Source: Acidobacteriota bacterium (GTDB taxonomy: Bacteria > Acidobacteriota > Vicinamibacteria > Vicinamibacterales > UBA2999). From it: a DNA stretch of 64,000 nucleotides. Within the stretch, counting starts at the first letter, position 1. Each line of letters opens with the position of its first letter. A model generated the notes under the pieces. The model was not told the DNA's origin and did no database searches. It worked only from the letters and a program-made list of their open reading frames with translations. Position numbers and translations under genes: made by a program. Below, piece by piece: positions 18,757-28,370 of the stretch. The DNA is taken from positions 186,001 through 250,000 of the forward strand of contig JAGNJW010000002.1 of NCBI GenBank assembly GCA_018000455.1, given 5' to 3'.

Positions 18757-18981
18757 CTACAGTTTCTCGACGATGCGCCCACGCGTTCGATCCGTGGGCG
18801 ACAGCGCCAGCTTCACTCGATCACCGACGACGACTCTGACGTAGTTGCGCCCTGGCGTGCCGCCGAGGTGCGCGACGACGTCGTGCCGCCCCTCCACACT
18901 CACGCGAACCAGCGCGCTCGGGAGCAGTTCCCGAACTTCGCCTTCGACTTCCAGCGGAGACGTCGGCGCCTCGCCGGTCAT
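18757..18981 (-). CDS. infA: translation initiation factor IF-1
   Basis: S1/OB-fold factor that binds the 30S A site. 74 residues from the ATG at 18981; a GTG directly before it at 18984 would add one residue. The core VEGEVRELLPSALVRVSVEG, NYVRVVVGDRVKLALSP and TRGRIVEKL matches the family. It is somewhat divergent, with GGTPGRNY where most IF-1 have GKIRMNY. It follows map with almost no spacer. Confidence 0.95.
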   Translation of the reverse strand: MTGEAPTSPLEVEGEVRELLPSALVRVSVEGRHDVVAHLGGTPGRNYVRVVVGDRVKLALSPTDRTRGRIVEKL

Positions 18982-18984
18982 CAC

Positions 18985-19755
18985 CTACGCCGCAGCGTTG
19001 GCCGCCGCGCCGGAGCGGGTCAGCACCCGGCAGCCGTCGGCGGTGACCGCCACCGTGTGCTCGAAGTGCGCCGAGAGGCTGCCGTCCTTGGTCACGGCCG
19101 TCCACCCGTCGCTCAACACCTTCACGCCCGCGCCGCCCATGTTCACCATGGGTTCGATCGCGAGCACCATGCCCTCGGCCAGCCGCGGACCGCGCCCCGG
19201 CGTGCCGTAGTTGGGGATCTGCGGCTCTTCGTGCAACGTCTGCCCGATGCCGTGCCCCACGAACTCACGCACGACGGAAAACCCGGCCGCCTCGACGTGG
19301 CGCTGTACCGCGGCGCCGATGTCCGACAACCGGGCGCCTGCTTTCACCACCGCGAGGGCCTCCAACAGCGACCCCTTGGTCACTTCGAGGAGCCGCGCGG
19401 CCTCCGGCGCAATCGCTCCGACCGGGACGGTCACGGCGCTGTCGCCGTAGAACCCGTCCATCTTCGCACCCAGGTCGACCGACAGGATGTCCCCGGCCAC
19501 CAGCTTGCGCTCCGACGGAATCCCGTGGACGACCTGCTCGTTGACCGACGCGCAGATCGTCGCCGGATACCCATGGTACCCCTTGAACGCCGGCTCGGCC
19601 CCCGCCTCGCGCAACCGGCGCTCGGCGAGTGCGTCGACCTCGGCCGTCGTCACGCCAGGGGCGATCATCCCGGCCAGCTCGACGAGCACACGGGCGACGA
19701 GCGCGTTCACGCGCTCCAGCCGTTCCAGCTCCGCCGCCGATCGACAGGTGATCAT
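18985..19755 (-). CDS. map: type I methionine aminopeptidase
   Basis: Removes the initiator Met from new proteins. 256 residues, single-domain bacterial type without an N-terminal zinc extension. The dimetal ligands are visible in order: SVDLG, then GFYGDSAV, VGHGIGQTLHEEP, LAIEPMV and HFEHTV. The substrate-side His lies in GYHGYPATIC. It ends directly against infA and begins 12 nt after adk. Confidence 0.96.
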   Translation of the reverse strand: MITCRSAAELERLERVNALVARVLVELAGMIAPGVTTAEVDALAERRLREAGAEPAFKGYHGYPATICASVNEQVVHGIPSERKLVAGDILSVDLGAKMDGFYGDSAVTVPVGAIAPEAARLLEVTKGSLLEALAVVKAGARLSDIGAAVQRHVEAAGFSVVREFVGHGIGQTLHEEPQIPNYGTPGRGPRLAEGMVLAIEPMVNMGGAGVKVLSDGWTAVTKDGSLSAHFEHTVAVTADGCRVLTRSGAAANAAA

Positions 19756-19767
19756 CGTCGCTATTCC

Positions 19768-20424
19768 CTATTGCGTGCCGCTCACCGAGGACACTGCCTC
19801 GGCGATGGCCGCGTAAACATCTTTCGGGCTGCACGCCCCGTCGACGCGCCTGAACGTGTCCCGGCCCTCGTAGTACCCTATCATCGGCTGCGTTTCGCGC
19901 CAGTAGACCTTGAGCCTGTCGCGCACGACGCTCTCACTGTCATCCGACCGCTGCACCAGCCGCCCCCCGCACACCCGGCACGCTTGCGCTTCCGACGGCT
20001 CGCCGTCGAACGCTGACACGGTCGTGCCGCACGACTCACAGATCCGCCGTCCCCGCACCCGCCGCACCAGCTCTTCGTCCGGCACGCGAATTTCGACCAC
20101 CGTCAGCGGCGCGCCGTCGAGCAACCCGTCGAGCGCCACTGCCTGGGTAACCGTGCGCGGAAACCCGTCGAGGACGAACCCATCGCGGGCGTCATCGTCG
20201 CCCAGCCGCCGCTGCACCAGCGCCACGATGAGATCGTCACTCACCAGTCGCCCGCGTGCCACCGTTTCCTTCACCTGCAACCCCAGCTCGCTGCCGGATG
20301 ACACCGCATCCCGCAGCATGTCGCCCGTCGAGATCTTCGGCACGCCGTGATCCCGCGCGATCTGCACCGCCTGTGTGCCCTTACCCGCTCCGGGCGGACC
20401 GAGCATCAGCAACCGCAATGCCAT
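19768..20424 (-). CDS. adk: adenylate kinase (zinc-lid form)
   Basis: Converts ATP + AMP to 2 ADP. 218 residues. P-loop GPPGAGKGTQA (about 9-19), AMP-binding ISTGDMLRDAV, and FVLDGFPRTVTQA. The long LID (about 125-165) carries CESCGTTVSAF and ACRVCGG, a four-cysteine zinc site. The conserved RxDD motif reads RSDDSESVVRDRL. Four nt separate it from secY, the usual secY-adk-map-infA order. Confidence 0.96.
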   Translation of the reverse strand: MALRLLMLGPPGAGKGTQAVQIARDHGVPKISTGDMLRDAVSSGSELGLQVKETVARGRLVSDDLIVALVQRRLGDDDARDGFVLDGFPRTVTQAVALDGLLDGAPLTVVEIRVPDEELVRRVRGRRICESCGTTVSAFDGEPSEAQACRVCGGRLVQRSDDSESVVRDRLKVYWRETQPMIGYYEGRDTFRRVDGACSPKDVYAAIAEAVSSVSGTQ

Positions 20425-20428
20425 GACG

Positions 20429-21817
20429 TCAGTCGCGCCGTCCCCGTATCCGGGACTTCTTCATGAAGCCATCGTAGTGCCGCATGATGAGCTGCGACTC
20501 GAGCTGGCTCACGGTGTCCATGGCGACGCCGACCACGATCAGCAGCGACGTGCCGCCGAAGAAGAAGTTGACGCCGAGGCCGTTGGTGAACCACTGCGGC
20601 AGCACGGCATCGAGCCGTTCGCCGACGAACGGAATCGGTGCCACCTTGAAGCCGGTGATCATGAACTCGGGCAGCAGCGCGACCAGGCACAGATAGACTG
20701 CACCGGCCAGAGTGATTCGCGTCAGGATCGTGTCGATATGCTCAGCCGTGCGCTTGCCCGGGCGGATCCCAGGCACGAAGCCGCCGTACTTGCGCATGTT
20801 CTCCGACACGTCATCCGGATTGAAGATGATGGCGGTGTAGAAATACGCGAAAAACATGATGAGGGTGACGAACATCAGGTTGTAGATCGGCATCCCGTAG
20901 GCGAGCTGCCGCACCACCGCATCGCCCCAGCCGCCGGCCGGGAAGAAGCCGGTGAGAGTGCCGGGAAAGGCCAGCAGCGAGCTGGCGAAAATCACGGGAA
21001 TCACGCCGCCGGTGTTGACCTTGAGCGGAATATGCGTGCTCGTGCCGGCGAACTGCCGCCGGCCCACGACCCGCTTGGCATACTGCACGACGATGCGGCG
21101 CTGACCGCGTTCGACGAACACGATGGCGCCCACGACGGCCACCATGAGCACCACGAGCAGCAACAGACGGATGAGCCCGATCTGGCCGGTCTGCAACTGG
21201 TCGAACGTCAGCGTGACGGCGCGCGGGAAGTTGACGACGATACCGGCGAAGATGAGCAGCGACATGCCGTTGCCGATGCCGCGCTCGGTGATCTGCTCGC
21301 CCAGCCACATCACGAAGATGGTGCCGGTCGTCAGCGTCAGGATGCACATCAAGCGGAAGCCCCAGCCAGGCTCGTAGACCAGCGGCAGGCCGCCGGCGAC
21401 GTTGGTCTGCTGCTCCAGGTAGACGGCAATGGCCATCGACTGCGCCAGCGCCAGAACCAGGGTGAGATAACGGGTGTACTGGGTGATCTTGCGGCGGCCG
21501 AGCTCGCCTTCCTTGGACAGCCGCTCGAGATACGGCCAGACCACGGTCAGGAGCTGCAGGATGATCGACGCACTGATGTACGGCATGACGCCAAGCGCGA
21601 AGATCGTCACCTGCGACAGGTTCCCGCCCGAGAACATGTCGTAGAAGCCGAACATCGTGCCGCGTGCCTGCTCGGCCAGCAGCGCCAGCGCCTCGGTGTT
21701 GACACCCGGCGTCGGAATATGGCTGCCCACGCGATACACGCCCAGCATCGCGAGCGTGAACAGCACACGGTTCCTGAGATCGGCGATTGCGAATAGGTTC
21801 TTGAACGCGTCGAGCAT
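20429..21817 (-). CDS. secY: preprotein translocase channel subunit SecY
   Basis: Central pore of the Sec translocon. 462 residues with about ten hydrophobic helices. Hallmarks are YRVGSHIPTPGVN near the N-terminus, GVMPYISASIILQLL in helix 2, the loop KEGELGRRKITQYTRY, and LNPDDV-type cytoplasmic loop FNPDDVSENMRKYGGFVPGI. The C-terminus is short and basic (KKSRIRGRRD). Its partner SecE is encoded at 54310-54594. It is flanked by rplO (38 nt) and adk (4 nt). Confidence 0.97.
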   Translation of the reverse strand: MLDAFKNLFAIADLRNRVLFTLAMLGVYRVGSHIPTPGVNTEALALLAEQARGTMFGFYDMFSGGNLSQVTIFALGVMPYISASIILQLLTVVWPYLERLSKEGELGRRKITQYTRYLTLVLALAQSMAIAVYLEQQTNVAGGLPLVYEPGWGFRLMCILTLTTGTIFVMWLGEQITERGIGNGMSLLIFAGIVVNFPRAVTLTFDQLQTGQIGLIRLLLLVVLMVAVVGAIVFVERGQRRIVVQYAKRVVGRRQFAGTSTHIPLKVNTGGVIPVIFASSLLAFPGTLTGFFPAGGWGDAVVRQLAYGMPIYNLMFVTLIMFFAYFYTAIIFNPDDVSENMRKYGGFVPGIRPGKRTAEHIDTILTRITLAGAVYLCLVALLPEFMITGFKVAPIPFVGERLDAVLPQWFTNGLGVNFFFGGTSLLIVVGVAMDTVSQLESQLIMRHYDGFMKKSRIRGRRD

Positions 21818-21855
21818 GGCCTACGCCTTCTGACTGCCTGACCGGGAACCGGCCG

Positions 21856-22320
21856 TCAGGCCGCGGGCTTTCCCAGGACTTCGACCGTCCCGCCGGCGGC
21901 TGCGATCTTCTCGGCCGCCTTCCCGCTGAACTTGTGCGCGTGCACGGTCAGCGACTTGCCGACCTCGCCGCGCGCGAGGATCTTGATCGGCATGCGGCGG
22001 TCGGACACCAGGCCGACCGCCCGCAGGGTCTCTGGACTCACGACGGCGCCGGCCTCGAATCGCTCGCCGAGCGCGTCGAGATTGACCACCGCGTACTCGA
22101 CGCGGAAGATGTTGTTGAAGCCGCGCTTCGGCATGCGGCGGTGGAGCGGCATCTGGCCGCCCTCGAAGCCGCGCTTGCTCTTGTAGCCCGAGCGCGACTG
22201 CGCGCCCTTGTAGCCGCGCGCCGCCGTCTTGCCGCTGCCCGAACCGGGACCGCGGCCGACGCGCTTCTTGGTGAACTTCGAGCCCGGGGCGGGCTTCAGA
22301 TTACTGAGATTGGTGGCCAT
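21856..22320 (-). CDS. rplO: 50S ribosomal protein L15
   Basis: Large-subunit protein, 154 residues. The Gly/Arg-rich N-terminal extension (about 20-60, [22 protein letters not shown]) is followed by the globular part with [10 protein letters not shown] and a C-terminal [20 protein letters not shown] motif. Five nt after rpmD and 38 nt before secY. Confidence 0.96.
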   Translation of the reverse strand: MATNLSNLKPAPGSKFTKKRVGRGPGSGSGKTAARGYKGAQSRSGYKSKRGFEGGQMPLHRRMPKRGFNNIFRVEYAVVNLDALGERFEAGAVVSPETLRAVGLVSDRRMPIKILARGEVGKSLTVHAHKFSGKAAEKIAAAGGTVEVLGKPAA

Positions 22321-22325
22321 GGTGG

Positions 22326-22514
22326 TTACTCGGCGACCGTCACGAGGTGACGGACCTTGTGAATCATCCCGCGGGTCTCGGGCGTGTCGAGCAGCGTCAC
22401 GGTGTGACGGATGCGGCGCAGCCCCATGCCCTCGACGGTCTTCGCCTGGGTGTTGTTGAAGCCAATCGGGCTCCGCACCAAGGTGACCTTCACTGTCTTC
22501 TCCTGCTTCGCCAT
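22326..22514 (-). CDS. rpmD: 50S ribosomal protein L30
   Basis: 62 residues from the ATG at 22514. [20 protein letters not shown] and [15 protein letters not shown] are the family signature. The frame is open further upstream, but that part overlaps rpsE and is not L30-like. Confidence 0.95.
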   Translation of the reverse strand: MAKQEKTVKVTLVRSPIGFNNTQAKTVEGMGLRRIRHTVTLLDTPETRGMIHKVRHLVTVAE

Positions 22515-22531
22515 GATGTCCTCAGTCGCCG

Positions 22532-23053
22532 CTACGCCGTCGCGCCGACGACGTCCGCGAGATCCTTGCCACGCAGACGCGCGACGTGACTGGGATCCTT
22601 CAGCTCCGACAGCGCCGTGAACGTGGCGCGCACCACGTTGTGGGGGTTCGCCGTGCCCAGCGACTTGGTCAGCACGTTGTGAATGCCGCACGACTCGACC
22701 ACCGCGCGCACGCCGCCGCCGGCGATGATGCCCGTGCCTTCCGGCGCCGGCTTCAGCAGCACGCGCCCCGCACCGTAGCGTCCGATCACGGGGTGTGGAA
22801 TCGAGGTGCCCTTCAGCGGCACGCGGATCAGCCCTTTCTTGGCGGCCTCGATGGCCTTCTTGATGGCCGACGGCACTTCCTTGGCTTTGCCGATCCCGAA
22901 GCCCACGACGCCGTGGCCGTCACCGACCACCACGAGCGCGCTGAAGCTCAGGTTCTTGCCGCCCTTGACCACCTTGGTCACGCGGTTGATGGCGACCACC
23001 GTGTCCTTGATGTCGAGCTGGCTTGCGTCGATTCGTTCGCGTGTCCGCATCAT
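22532..23053 (-). CDS. rpsE: 30S ribosomal protein S5
   Basis: Shoulder protein involved in decoding accuracy and mRNA unwinding. 173 residues. The S5 double-stranded RNA-binding domain ([21 protein letters not shown]) lies at about 20-45, and the C-terminal domain has [20 protein letters not shown] and [10 protein letters not shown]. The V/G-rich loop is of wild-type character. A double ATG begins the frame; either could start. Confidence 0.97.
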   Translation of the reverse strand: MMRTRERIDASQLDIKDTVVAINRVTKVVKGGKNLSFSALVVVGDGHGVVGFGIGKAKEVPSAIKKAIEAAKKGLIRVPLKGTSIPHPVIGRYGAGRVLLKPAPEGTGIIAGGGVRAVVESCGIHNVLTKSLGTANPHNVVRATFTALSELKDPSHVARLRGKDLADVVGATA

Positions 23054-23068
23054 TGCCTTCCGATTCGC

Positions 23069-23443
23069 CTAAAACTCGAGTCCGGCCTTGCGGGCCGCCT
23101 CGGCCACTTCGCGCACACGGCCGTGGTAGAGGAACCCGTTCCGATCGAACACCACTTTCGAGATGCCCTTCGACTTGAGCCGCTCGGCGATGGTCTCGCC
23201 AACGACGCTCGCGCCCTTGTTGTTGCCGGCCTTGGCGCCGTCGGTCATCTTGGCCTTCACCTCGGCCTCGAGGCTCGAGGCCGAGGCCAGCGTCTGGCCG
23301 GCCAGGTCGTCGATGACCTGCACATAGATGTGCGACACGCTGCGGAACACGCTGAGACGCGGTTTCGCCGCCGTGCCACGCATGCGCTTGCGGATGCGGT
23401 ACTTGATCCGCTGGCGACGTTCGTCCTTGTTGCTGATCTTCAT
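23069..23443 (-). CDS. rplR: 50S ribosomal protein L18
   Basis: 5S rRNA-binding protein, 124 residues. [20 protein letters not shown] and [19 protein letters not shown] begin it, and the C-terminus has [22 protein letters not shown]. Five nt downstream of rplF. Confidence 0.97.
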   Translation of the reverse strand: MKISNKDERRQRIKYRIRKRMRGTAAKPRLSVFRSVSHIYVQVIDDLAGQTLASASSLEAEVKAKMTDGAKAGNNKGASVVGETIAERLKSKGISKVVFDRNGFLYHGRVREVAEAARKAGLEF

Positions 23444-23448
23444 GGCCC

Positions 23449-23988
23449 TTACGCCCCCGTCTTTCCGGCCTTCTTCTTCAGGACCTCGCCCGTATAGCGC
23501 ACGCCCTTCTGCTGGTACGGATCGGGCTTGCGCAGCGAGCGCATGTTGGCGGCCACCTGACCGACGAGCTGCCGATCAACCCCGGTCACGGTGATATGGG
23601 TCTGCTTCTCGATCGCCACGTCGATCCCGGTGGGGATGTCGAAGACGACCGGATGCGAGTAGCCGAGAGCGAAGTGCACCTGCTTGCCCTTGACCTCGGC
23701 GCGGTAGCCGACGCCGACGATGTCGAGTTCGCGTTTCCAGCCCTCGTGCACGCCCAGCACGGCATTGGCCACCAGACTGCGCCCGAGGCCGTGGAACTTG
23801 GCCAGCGACTTGTCGTCCGCCGGATCGCGGCGCGCCTCGAGCTGCGCGCCTTCGACGGCCACGACGATACCCGGCGGCAGCGCCTGACGCATCTGGCCCT
23901 TCGGACCCTTGACGTCGACGCCCGCGGCGTCCACCTTCACGGTGACGCCCTTCGGAATCGGAATCGGCTTCTTCCCAATACGTGACAT
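23449..23988 (-). CDS. rplF: 50S ribosomal protein L6
   Basis: Protein near the factor-binding site. 179 residues with two tandem L6 folds: [17 protein letters not shown] in the first, and the C-terminal [24 protein letters not shown] tail split around residue 165 in the second. The spacer upstream (24 to 124 nt toward rpsH) holds a G-rich heptamer array. Confidence 0.97.
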   Translation of the reverse strand: MSRIGKKPIPIPKGVTVKVDAAGVDVKGPKGQMRQALPPGIVVAVEGAQLEARRDPADDKSLAKFHGLGRSLVANAVLGVHEGWKRELDIVGVGYRAEVKGKQVHFALGYSHPVVFDIPTGIDVAIEKQTHITVTGVDRQLVGQVAANMRSLRKPDPYQQKGVRYTGEVLKKKAGKTGA

Positions 23989-24003
23989 GTTCAGAACCTC
24001 GTT

Positions 24004-24105
24004 GGGAGCAGGGACCAGGGAGCGGGAAACAGGAAGAGCCTCGCCGGCTCGATCCGCTGTATCCGCATCCGCAGTCCTGTTCCCTGTTCCCTAGTCCCTG
24101 TTCCC
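24004..24105. repeat. inverted arrays of a G-rich heptamer, rpsH-rplF spacer
   Basis: Left arm 24004-24037 has units such as GGGAGCA, GGGACCA and GGGAGCG on the plus strand. Right arm 24075-24105 has GGGAACA, GGGACTA, GGGAACA and GGGAACA on the minus strand. The mRNA-sense strand of the right arm therefore has four GGG runs with 4-nt loops. The two arms can also pair with each other across about 37 nt. Confidence 0.8.
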
Positions 24106-24112
24106 AAACAGG

Positions 24113-24526
24113 TCACCAGACGTTACAGAGCACTTCCCCGCCGATGCCCGCTTGCCGGGCGGCACGGCCGGTCATCACGCCACGCGACGTCGTGAGAATG
24201 CTGACGCCGAGACCCCCGAGCACCGGACCGATGCCGTCGGCGGCCGCGTAGACGCGTCGGCCGGGGCGGCTCACCCGCTGGATACCCGAGATCACCTTCT
24301 CGCCACCGGGCCCGTACTTGAGCAGCACCCGGATCAAGGGCCGCGTGAAGCCGCCGGTCCGGGCGGGCTTGTCGTCGACGAGCTTGAAGCCCGCGATGTA
24401 GCCCTCGTCCTGCAGGATCCGCGCGATCTCGGCCTTCAACTTCGACGCCGGCATGTCAACGCGGGCGTGTCTCGACGCCACGGCGTTGCGTACCCGGGTC
24501 AGCATGTCTGCAATCGGATCAGTCAT
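24113..24526 (-). CDS. rpsH: 30S ribosomal protein S8
   Basis: 16S rRNA central-domain binder and, in E. coli, the translational repressor of the spc operon. 137 residues. [15 protein letters not shown] at the start, [10 protein letters not shown] in the middle, and [19 protein letters not shown] near the end, with the family-typical GEVLCNVW terminus. I did not recognise an S8 target structure near rplE. Confidence 0.97.
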   Translation of the reverse strand: MTDPIADMLTRVRNAVASRHARVDMPASKLKAEIARILQDEGYIAGFKLVDDKPARTGGFTRPLIRVLLKYGPGGEKVISGIQRVSRPGRRVYAAADGIGPVLGGLGVSILTTSRGVMTGRAARQAGIGGEVLCNVW

Positions 24527-24550
24527 GTTCTTCGTGCTCTCGTCAATCTT

Positions 24551-24583
24551 CCCGAGCCCCGGGACCCGAGCCCCGGACCCGCC
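24551..24583. repeat. single heptamer array, rpsN-rpsH spacer
   Basis: CCCGAGC-CCCGGGA-CCCGAGC-CCCGGAC-CCG on the plus strand, so GGG runs every 7 nt on the mRNA strand, with no opposite arm. Lies directly after the rpsN stop codon. Confidence 0.7.
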
Positions 24584-24586
24584 AAA

Positions 24587-24772
24587 CTACCAACTGCTCT
24601 TCGTCACGCCCGCGACGTCACCGTTCAGCGCGTGCTCGCGGAAACACAGCCTGCAGAGCGCGAATTTTCGCATGTAGGCGCGCGGCCGGCCGCACCGGCG
24701 GCACCGGTTACGGTGGCGCACCTTGAACTTCAGCGCCTTCTTCTCACGAGCCTTCTTCGCAGTCGTCGCCAT
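24587..24772 (-). CDS. rpsN: 30S ribosomal protein S14, zinc-binding (type Z)
   Basis: 61 residues from the ATG at 24772. [21 protein letters not shown] gives Cys24, Cys27, Cys40 and Cys43, the short zinc form; the N-terminus [17 protein letters not shown] is basic. It sits between rplE and rpsH, as usual. Confidence 0.96.
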   Translation of the reverse strand: MATTAKKAREKKALKFKVRHRNRCRRCGRPRAYMRKFALCRLCFREHALNGDVAGVTKSSW

Positions 24773-24789
24773 TGCTCGAGTCCTCGGTC

Positions 24790-25344
24790 CTAGTTCGCGC
24801 GGAAGGGCATGCCCATGAGCTGCAGCAGCTTGCGGGCTTCCTCGTCCGTCTTCGCGGTGGTCACTACGCACACGTTCATGCCGCGCGCCTTGTCCACCTT
24901 CAAGTAATCGATCTCGGTGAAGATCAGCTGGTCGCGCAGGCCCAGCGTGTAGTTGCCCCGGCCATCGAAGCCGCGCGCCGACACGCCACGGAAGTCGCGT
25001 ACGCGCGGCAACGAGATGCTGATGAGGCGATCCAGGAAGTCGTACATCCGGTCGCCGCGCAGCGTCACCATGGCGCCGATCGGCATGCCTTCGCGCAGCT
25101 TGAAGGCGGCAATCGACTTCTTGGCCCGACGCACGGACGCTTTCTGGCCCGTGATCTTACCGAGTTCGTCAGTAGCGACGTCGACGATCTTGGCGTTCTG
25201 CGTCGCCTCGCCCAGGCCCATGTTGACGATCACCTTCGCGACCCTGGGCACGGCCATGACGTTGCCGTAGTCGAATTCCTTCGCCAGCGCGGGCACGACG
25301 TCCTTCAGGTAGCGCTCGCGTAGCCGGTTCGTTTTCGTGCTCAT
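24790..25344 (-). CDS. rplE: 50S ribosomal protein L5
   Basis: 5S rRNA-binding protein at the central protuberance, contacting the P-site tRNA. 184 residues. Signature regions: [56 protein letters not shown] and [17 protein letters not shown]. Six nt after rplX. Confidence 0.97.
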   Translation of the reverse strand: MSTKTNRLRERYLKDVVPALAKEFDYGNVMAVPRVAKVIVNMGLGEATQNAKIVDVATDELGKITGQKASVRRAKKSIAAFKLREGMPIGAMVTLRGDRMYDFLDRLISISLPRVRDFRGVSARGFDGRGNYTLGLRDQLIFTEIDYLKVDKARGMNVCVVTTAKTDEEARKLLQLMGMPFRAN

Positions 25345-25350
25345 GTCGCC

Positions 25351-25665
25351 CTACCCCTGCCGCTTGCGGCGGACGCGCACCTTGGCGCCGTCGGCCTCGA
25401 CCCGCACGCCCATGCGTGCCGGCTGGTTGGATTCCGCATCGACCAGCATCACGTTCGAAACGTGGATGGCCGACTCGCGCGTGAGGATGCCGCCCTTGAT
25501 GTTCTTCTGCGGGTTGGGACGAGTATGGCGCTTGACGAGCCCGATGCCCTCCACCACCACCCGGCCCTTGTCGGGCATCACCTGCAGGACCCGCCCGCGC
25601 TTGCCGCGATCCTTGCCCGCTCGCACGAGCACTGTGTCGTTCTTCTTGATCCGCACCTTGGCCAT
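25351..25665 (-). CDS. rplX: 50S ribosomal protein L24
   Basis: Early assembly initiator of the large subunit. 104 residues. KOW motif near the start ([20 protein letters not shown]), then [14 protein letters not shown] and [19 protein letters not shown]. Three nt separate it from rplN. Confidence 0.97.
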   Translation of the reverse strand: MAKVRIKKNDTVLVRAGKDRGKRGRVLQVMPDKGRVVVEGIGLVKRHTRPNPQKNIKGGILTRESAIHVSNVMLVDAESNQPARMGVRVEADGAKVRVRRKRQG

Positions 25666-25668
25666 GGT

Positions 25669-26037
25669 CTACAGCACCTCGGGCGCCAGGGAGATGATCT
25701 TCATGAACCGGCGCTCGCGCAGTTCACGCGCCACCGGCCCGAAGACGCGCGTGCCCACCGGCTCGCCTTCATTGTTGACGAGCACCGCGGCGTTGCGGTC
25801 GAACCGGATGTAGCTGCCATCCTTGCGGCGCTGCTCCTTGCGCACGCGCACGATGACGGCCTTGACCACGGTGCCCTTTTTGACGTTCGACTCGGGCGTT
25901 GCTTCTTTCACCGACGCCGTCACGATGTCGCCCAAGCGCGCGTAGCGCCCGGTGGATCCGCCAATCGGATTGATCACCGCGAGCTTGCGCGCGCCCGAGT
26001 TGTCGGCCACGTCGAGAATCGTCCGCATCTGAATCAT
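25669..26037 (-). CDS. rplN: 50S ribosomal protein L14
   Basis: 122 residues, the standard length. [37 protein letters not shown] and the C-terminal [25 protein letters not shown] are family hallmarks. It contributes to bridges with 16S rRNA. Confidence 0.97.
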   Translation of the reverse strand: MIQMRTILDVADNSGARKLAVINPIGGSTGRYARLGDIVTASVKEATPESNVKKGTVVKAVIVRVRKEQRRKDGSYIRFDRNAAVLVNNEGEPVGTRVFGPVARELRERRFMKIISLAPEVL

Positions 26038-26050
26038 GGCGGCTCTCCTC

Positions 26051-26305
26051 CTAGACCTTCGGGCCGCGTTCGATCACGCGGGTGACCGACCACCGCTTGC
26101 GGCGGCTCACCGGCCTGGATTCGGAAATGGCGACGAGATCACCCATCTTGGCGTCGTCGTTCTCGTTGTGCGCCATCAGCTTGGTGGTGCGCTTCTGGAT
26201 CTTCCCGTAGACGCCGTGCTGCACACGGCGCTTGACGGCCACGACCACGCTCTTCTGCATGTGATCGCTGATCACCACACCCTGCATTTCAGTCTTCACG
26301 GCCAT
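26051..26305 (-). CDS. rpsQ: 30S ribosomal protein S17
   Basis: 84 residues. [23 protein letters not shown] at the N-terminus and [19 protein letters not shown]-type end (here [19 protein letters not shown]). Two nt after rpmC. Confidence 0.97.
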   Translation of the reverse strand: MAVKTEMQGVVISDHMQKSVVVAVKRRVQHGVYGKIQKRTTKLMAHNENDDAKMGDLVAISESRPVSRRKRWSVTRVIERGPKV

Positions 26306-26307
26306 GG

Positions 26308-26496
26308 CTACTTCGCCTTTTCCCTGAGCACGGTCTTCACGCGCGCCAGATTCCTGCGGGCATCGCGGAGAGCCACCGGCTTCTCGAGCTGGCCCATTGC
26401 CTTGCGGATACGGAGGCGAAACAGCTCGTCCTCGATCTCCGCCGCCTTGGCACGCAGCCCGTCAGCGTCGATCTCGCGCAGTTCGATTGCCTTCAT
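26308..26496 (-). CDS. rpmC: 50S ribosomal protein L29
   Basis: 62 residues, a two-helix hairpin protein at the exit tunnel. [20 protein letters not shown] and [19 protein letters not shown] match the family. Its ATG at 26496 overlaps the rplP stop by one base (TGATG), indicating coupled translation. A much longer open frame upstream is a shadow of rplP. Confidence 0.96.
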   Translation of the reverse strand: MKAIELREIDADGLRAKAAEIEDELFRLRIRKAMGQLEKPVALRDARRNLARVKTVLREKAK

Positions 26497-26918
26497 CACT
26501 GCTTCTCCTCGCCGAACCGGACGGAGAACTTGGTCTTGATGGGCAGCTTCGCCGCGGCGAGCTGCATGGCACGACGCGCCTCGATCTCGTTCACGCCTTC
26601 CATCTCGAACAGGATCTTGCCGGGGCGCACCACGGCGACCCAGCCTTCCGGCGCGCCCTTGCCCTTGCCCATGCGCGTCTCGAGCGGCTTCTTGGTGACC
26701 GGCTTGTCCGGGAACACTCGCACCCAGATCTTGCCGCCGCGCTTGATCGAGCGTGTCATCGCCACACGCGCCGCCTCGATCTGCCGATCGGTCATCCAGC
26801 AGGGTTCCATCGCCCGGAGCCCGTAGTCGCCGAACGACACGTCCGAACCGCGCCACGCCTTGCCGCACATGCGGCCGCGCTGCTGCTTCCGGTACTTGAC
26901 CTTCTTCGGCATCAACAT
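26496..26918 (-). CDS. rplP: 50S ribosomal protein L16
   Basis: Protein near the A-site tRNA and the peptidyl-transferase centre. 140 residues. [62 protein letters not shown] and [14 protein letters not shown] are all typical. The [12 protein letters not shown] loop lies at the functional centre. Confidence 0.97.
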   Translation of the reverse strand: MLMPKKVKYRKQQRGRMCGKAWRGSDVSFGDYGLRAMEPCWMTDRQIEAARVAMTRSIKRGGKIWVRVFPDKPVTKKPLETRMGKGKGAPEGWVAVVRPGKILFEMEGVNEIEARRAMQLAAAKLPIKTKFSVRFGEEKQ

Positions 26919-26930
26919 GATGTCGTCTCG

Positions 26931-27620
26931 CTATCCTCGTGCGCCGGCCGCTCGACGCGGACGGTCGCGGTACTCTTCGTCGCGGCCCACACGCGGGGTG
27001 AGCCGTTCGCCCTTGTACATCCAGACCTTGACGCCGATCTGGCCGTAGGTGGTGTGCGCCTCGTGAAAGCCGAAGTCCACATCGGCGCGCAGCGTCTGCA
27101 GCGGCAGCTGCCCGTGCAGATACCACTCCGAGCGGGCGATCTCGGCGCCGTTCAGGCGGCCTGACACCCGCACCTTGATGCCGCGCGCGCCGAAGCGGAG
27201 CGCCGACTCGACCGCCTTGCGCATCGCGCGGCGGAACGCCACGCGCTTTTCGAGCTGCATGGCGACCGATTCGGCCACCAGCTGCGCGTCGAGCTCCGGC
27301 TTCTGGATCTCCTGGATGTTGATGAAGACCTCGCGCTTGGTGCGCTTCTGGATTTCCTGCTTCAGCTTGTCGACTTCCGTGCCCTTGCGCCCGATGATGA
27401 TGCCGGGCCGCGAGGTGTGCACGTCGATCTTCAGCTTGTTGGCAGCGCGTTCGATCTCGATCTTGGCGACGCCGGCGTGCTGGAACCGCTTCTTGAGGTC
27501 GGCCTTGAGGGCCAAGTCCTCGTGAAGCAGATCGGCGTACTCCTTGCCGGCGAACCAGCGCGACTTCCAGGTCTTGTTGAACCCGATCCGGAACCCGTAC
27601 GGGTGAACTTTCTGACCCAC
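26931..27620 (-). CDS. rpsC: 30S ribosomal protein S3
   Basis: mRNA-entry-channel protein. 229 residues. [13 protein letters not shown] at the start; the KH domain contains [19 protein letters not shown] (about 75-95); the C-terminal domain has [17 protein letters not shown]. The last ten residues ([10 protein letters not shown]) are a basic tail. Twelve nt before rplP. Confidence 0.97.
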   Translation of the reverse strand: MGQKVHPYGFRIGFNKTWKSRWFAGKEYADLLHEDLALKADLKKRFQHAGVAKIEIERAANKLKIDVHTSRPGIIIGRKGTEVDKLKQEIQKRTKREVFINIQEIQKPELDAQLVAESVAMQLEKRVAFRRAMRKAVESALRFGARGIKVRVSGRLNGAEIARSEWYLHGQLPLQTLRADVDFGFHEAHTTYGQIGVKVWMYKGERLTPRVGRDEEYRDRPRRAAGARG

Positions 27621-27635
27621 TGCGATCTCCTCGTG

Positions 27636-28061
27636 CTACTCGGCCGCCGCGGCCTTCTTGACGCGGGCTCGCCGCGCCGGGGTCTTGGTGTCGCCGTCGC
27701 CAACCGCCTTGATCTTCTGCGGCCGCTCGGTCACTTCCACCGTCAGATGCGTCGTGCGCTTCACGACCCGGAATGCGCGTCCCATCGGAGCGGGACGCAC
27801 CCGCTTCTGCGACGGGCCCTGGTTGGCGAACGCCGCCGAGACGTAGAGCCGCTCGACTTCGCCACCGAAGCCCTCCGCCAGCCGGACGTTGGCCACCGCC
27901 GACCGCAGCACCTTCGCCAGGTCGCGCGCCACCGTCTTCTTGGCGAACTGCAGCGTCGAGAGGGCGCGGTTGACGTCCTTGCCGCGGATCAGGTCGCACA
28001 CCAGCCCGGCCTTCTGGGCCGACGAGCGCACGTACTTCGCCGTTGCCTGCGAGCGCACCAT
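27636..28061 (-). CDS. rplV: 50S ribosomal protein L22
   Basis: Tunnel protein whose beta-hairpin lines the exit tunnel. 141 residues against the usual 110-120; the C-terminal 25-30 residues are an Ala/Lys/Arg tail. The core contains VRSSAQKAGLVCDLIRGKDV and the hairpin segment KRVRPAPMGRAFRV. No macrolide-type deletion is visible in the hairpin. Confidence 0.97.
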   Translation of the reverse strand: MVRSQATAKYVRSSAQKAGLVCDLIRGKDVNRALSTLQFAKKTVARDLAKVLRSAVANVRLAEGFGGEVERLYVSAAFANQGPSQKRVRPAPMGRAFRVVKRTTHLTVEVTERPQKIKAVGDGDTKTPARRARVKKAAAAE

Positions 28062-28062
28062 G

Positions 28063-28365
28063 TCAGCTCTTCCCTCCGGCCGGCGACGACGATGCCGTCT
28101 TCTCGGCCTTCGCCGCGTGGCCCTTGAACTGCCGCGTGGGCGAGAACTCGCCGAGCTTGTGCCCGACCATGTTCTCGGTGAGGTAGACCGGCACGAACTT
28201 ACGTCCGTTGTGCACGGCCAGCGTGTGCCCCACCATCTCAGGAATCACGGTCGACCGGCGCGACCAGGTCTTGACGACCTTCTTGTCGCCGGCGCGATTC
28301 ATGGCCTCCACCTTCTCGAGAAGGTGGGTATCGATGAACGGGCCCTTCTTCAGCGATCTGCTCAT
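28063..28365 (-). CDS. rpsS: 30S ribosomal protein S19
   Basis: Head protein, 100 residues with a short Ala/Lys/Ser tail beyond the usual 92. [42 protein letters not shown] and [16 protein letters not shown] are the signatures. One nt separates it from rplV. Confidence 0.97.
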   Translation of the reverse strand: MSRSLKKGPFIDTHLLEKVEAMNRAGDKKVVKTWSRRSTVIPEMVGHTLAVHNGRKFVPVYLTENMVGHKLGEFSPTRQFKGHAAKAEKTASSSPAGGKS

Positions 28366-28370
28366 AACGC

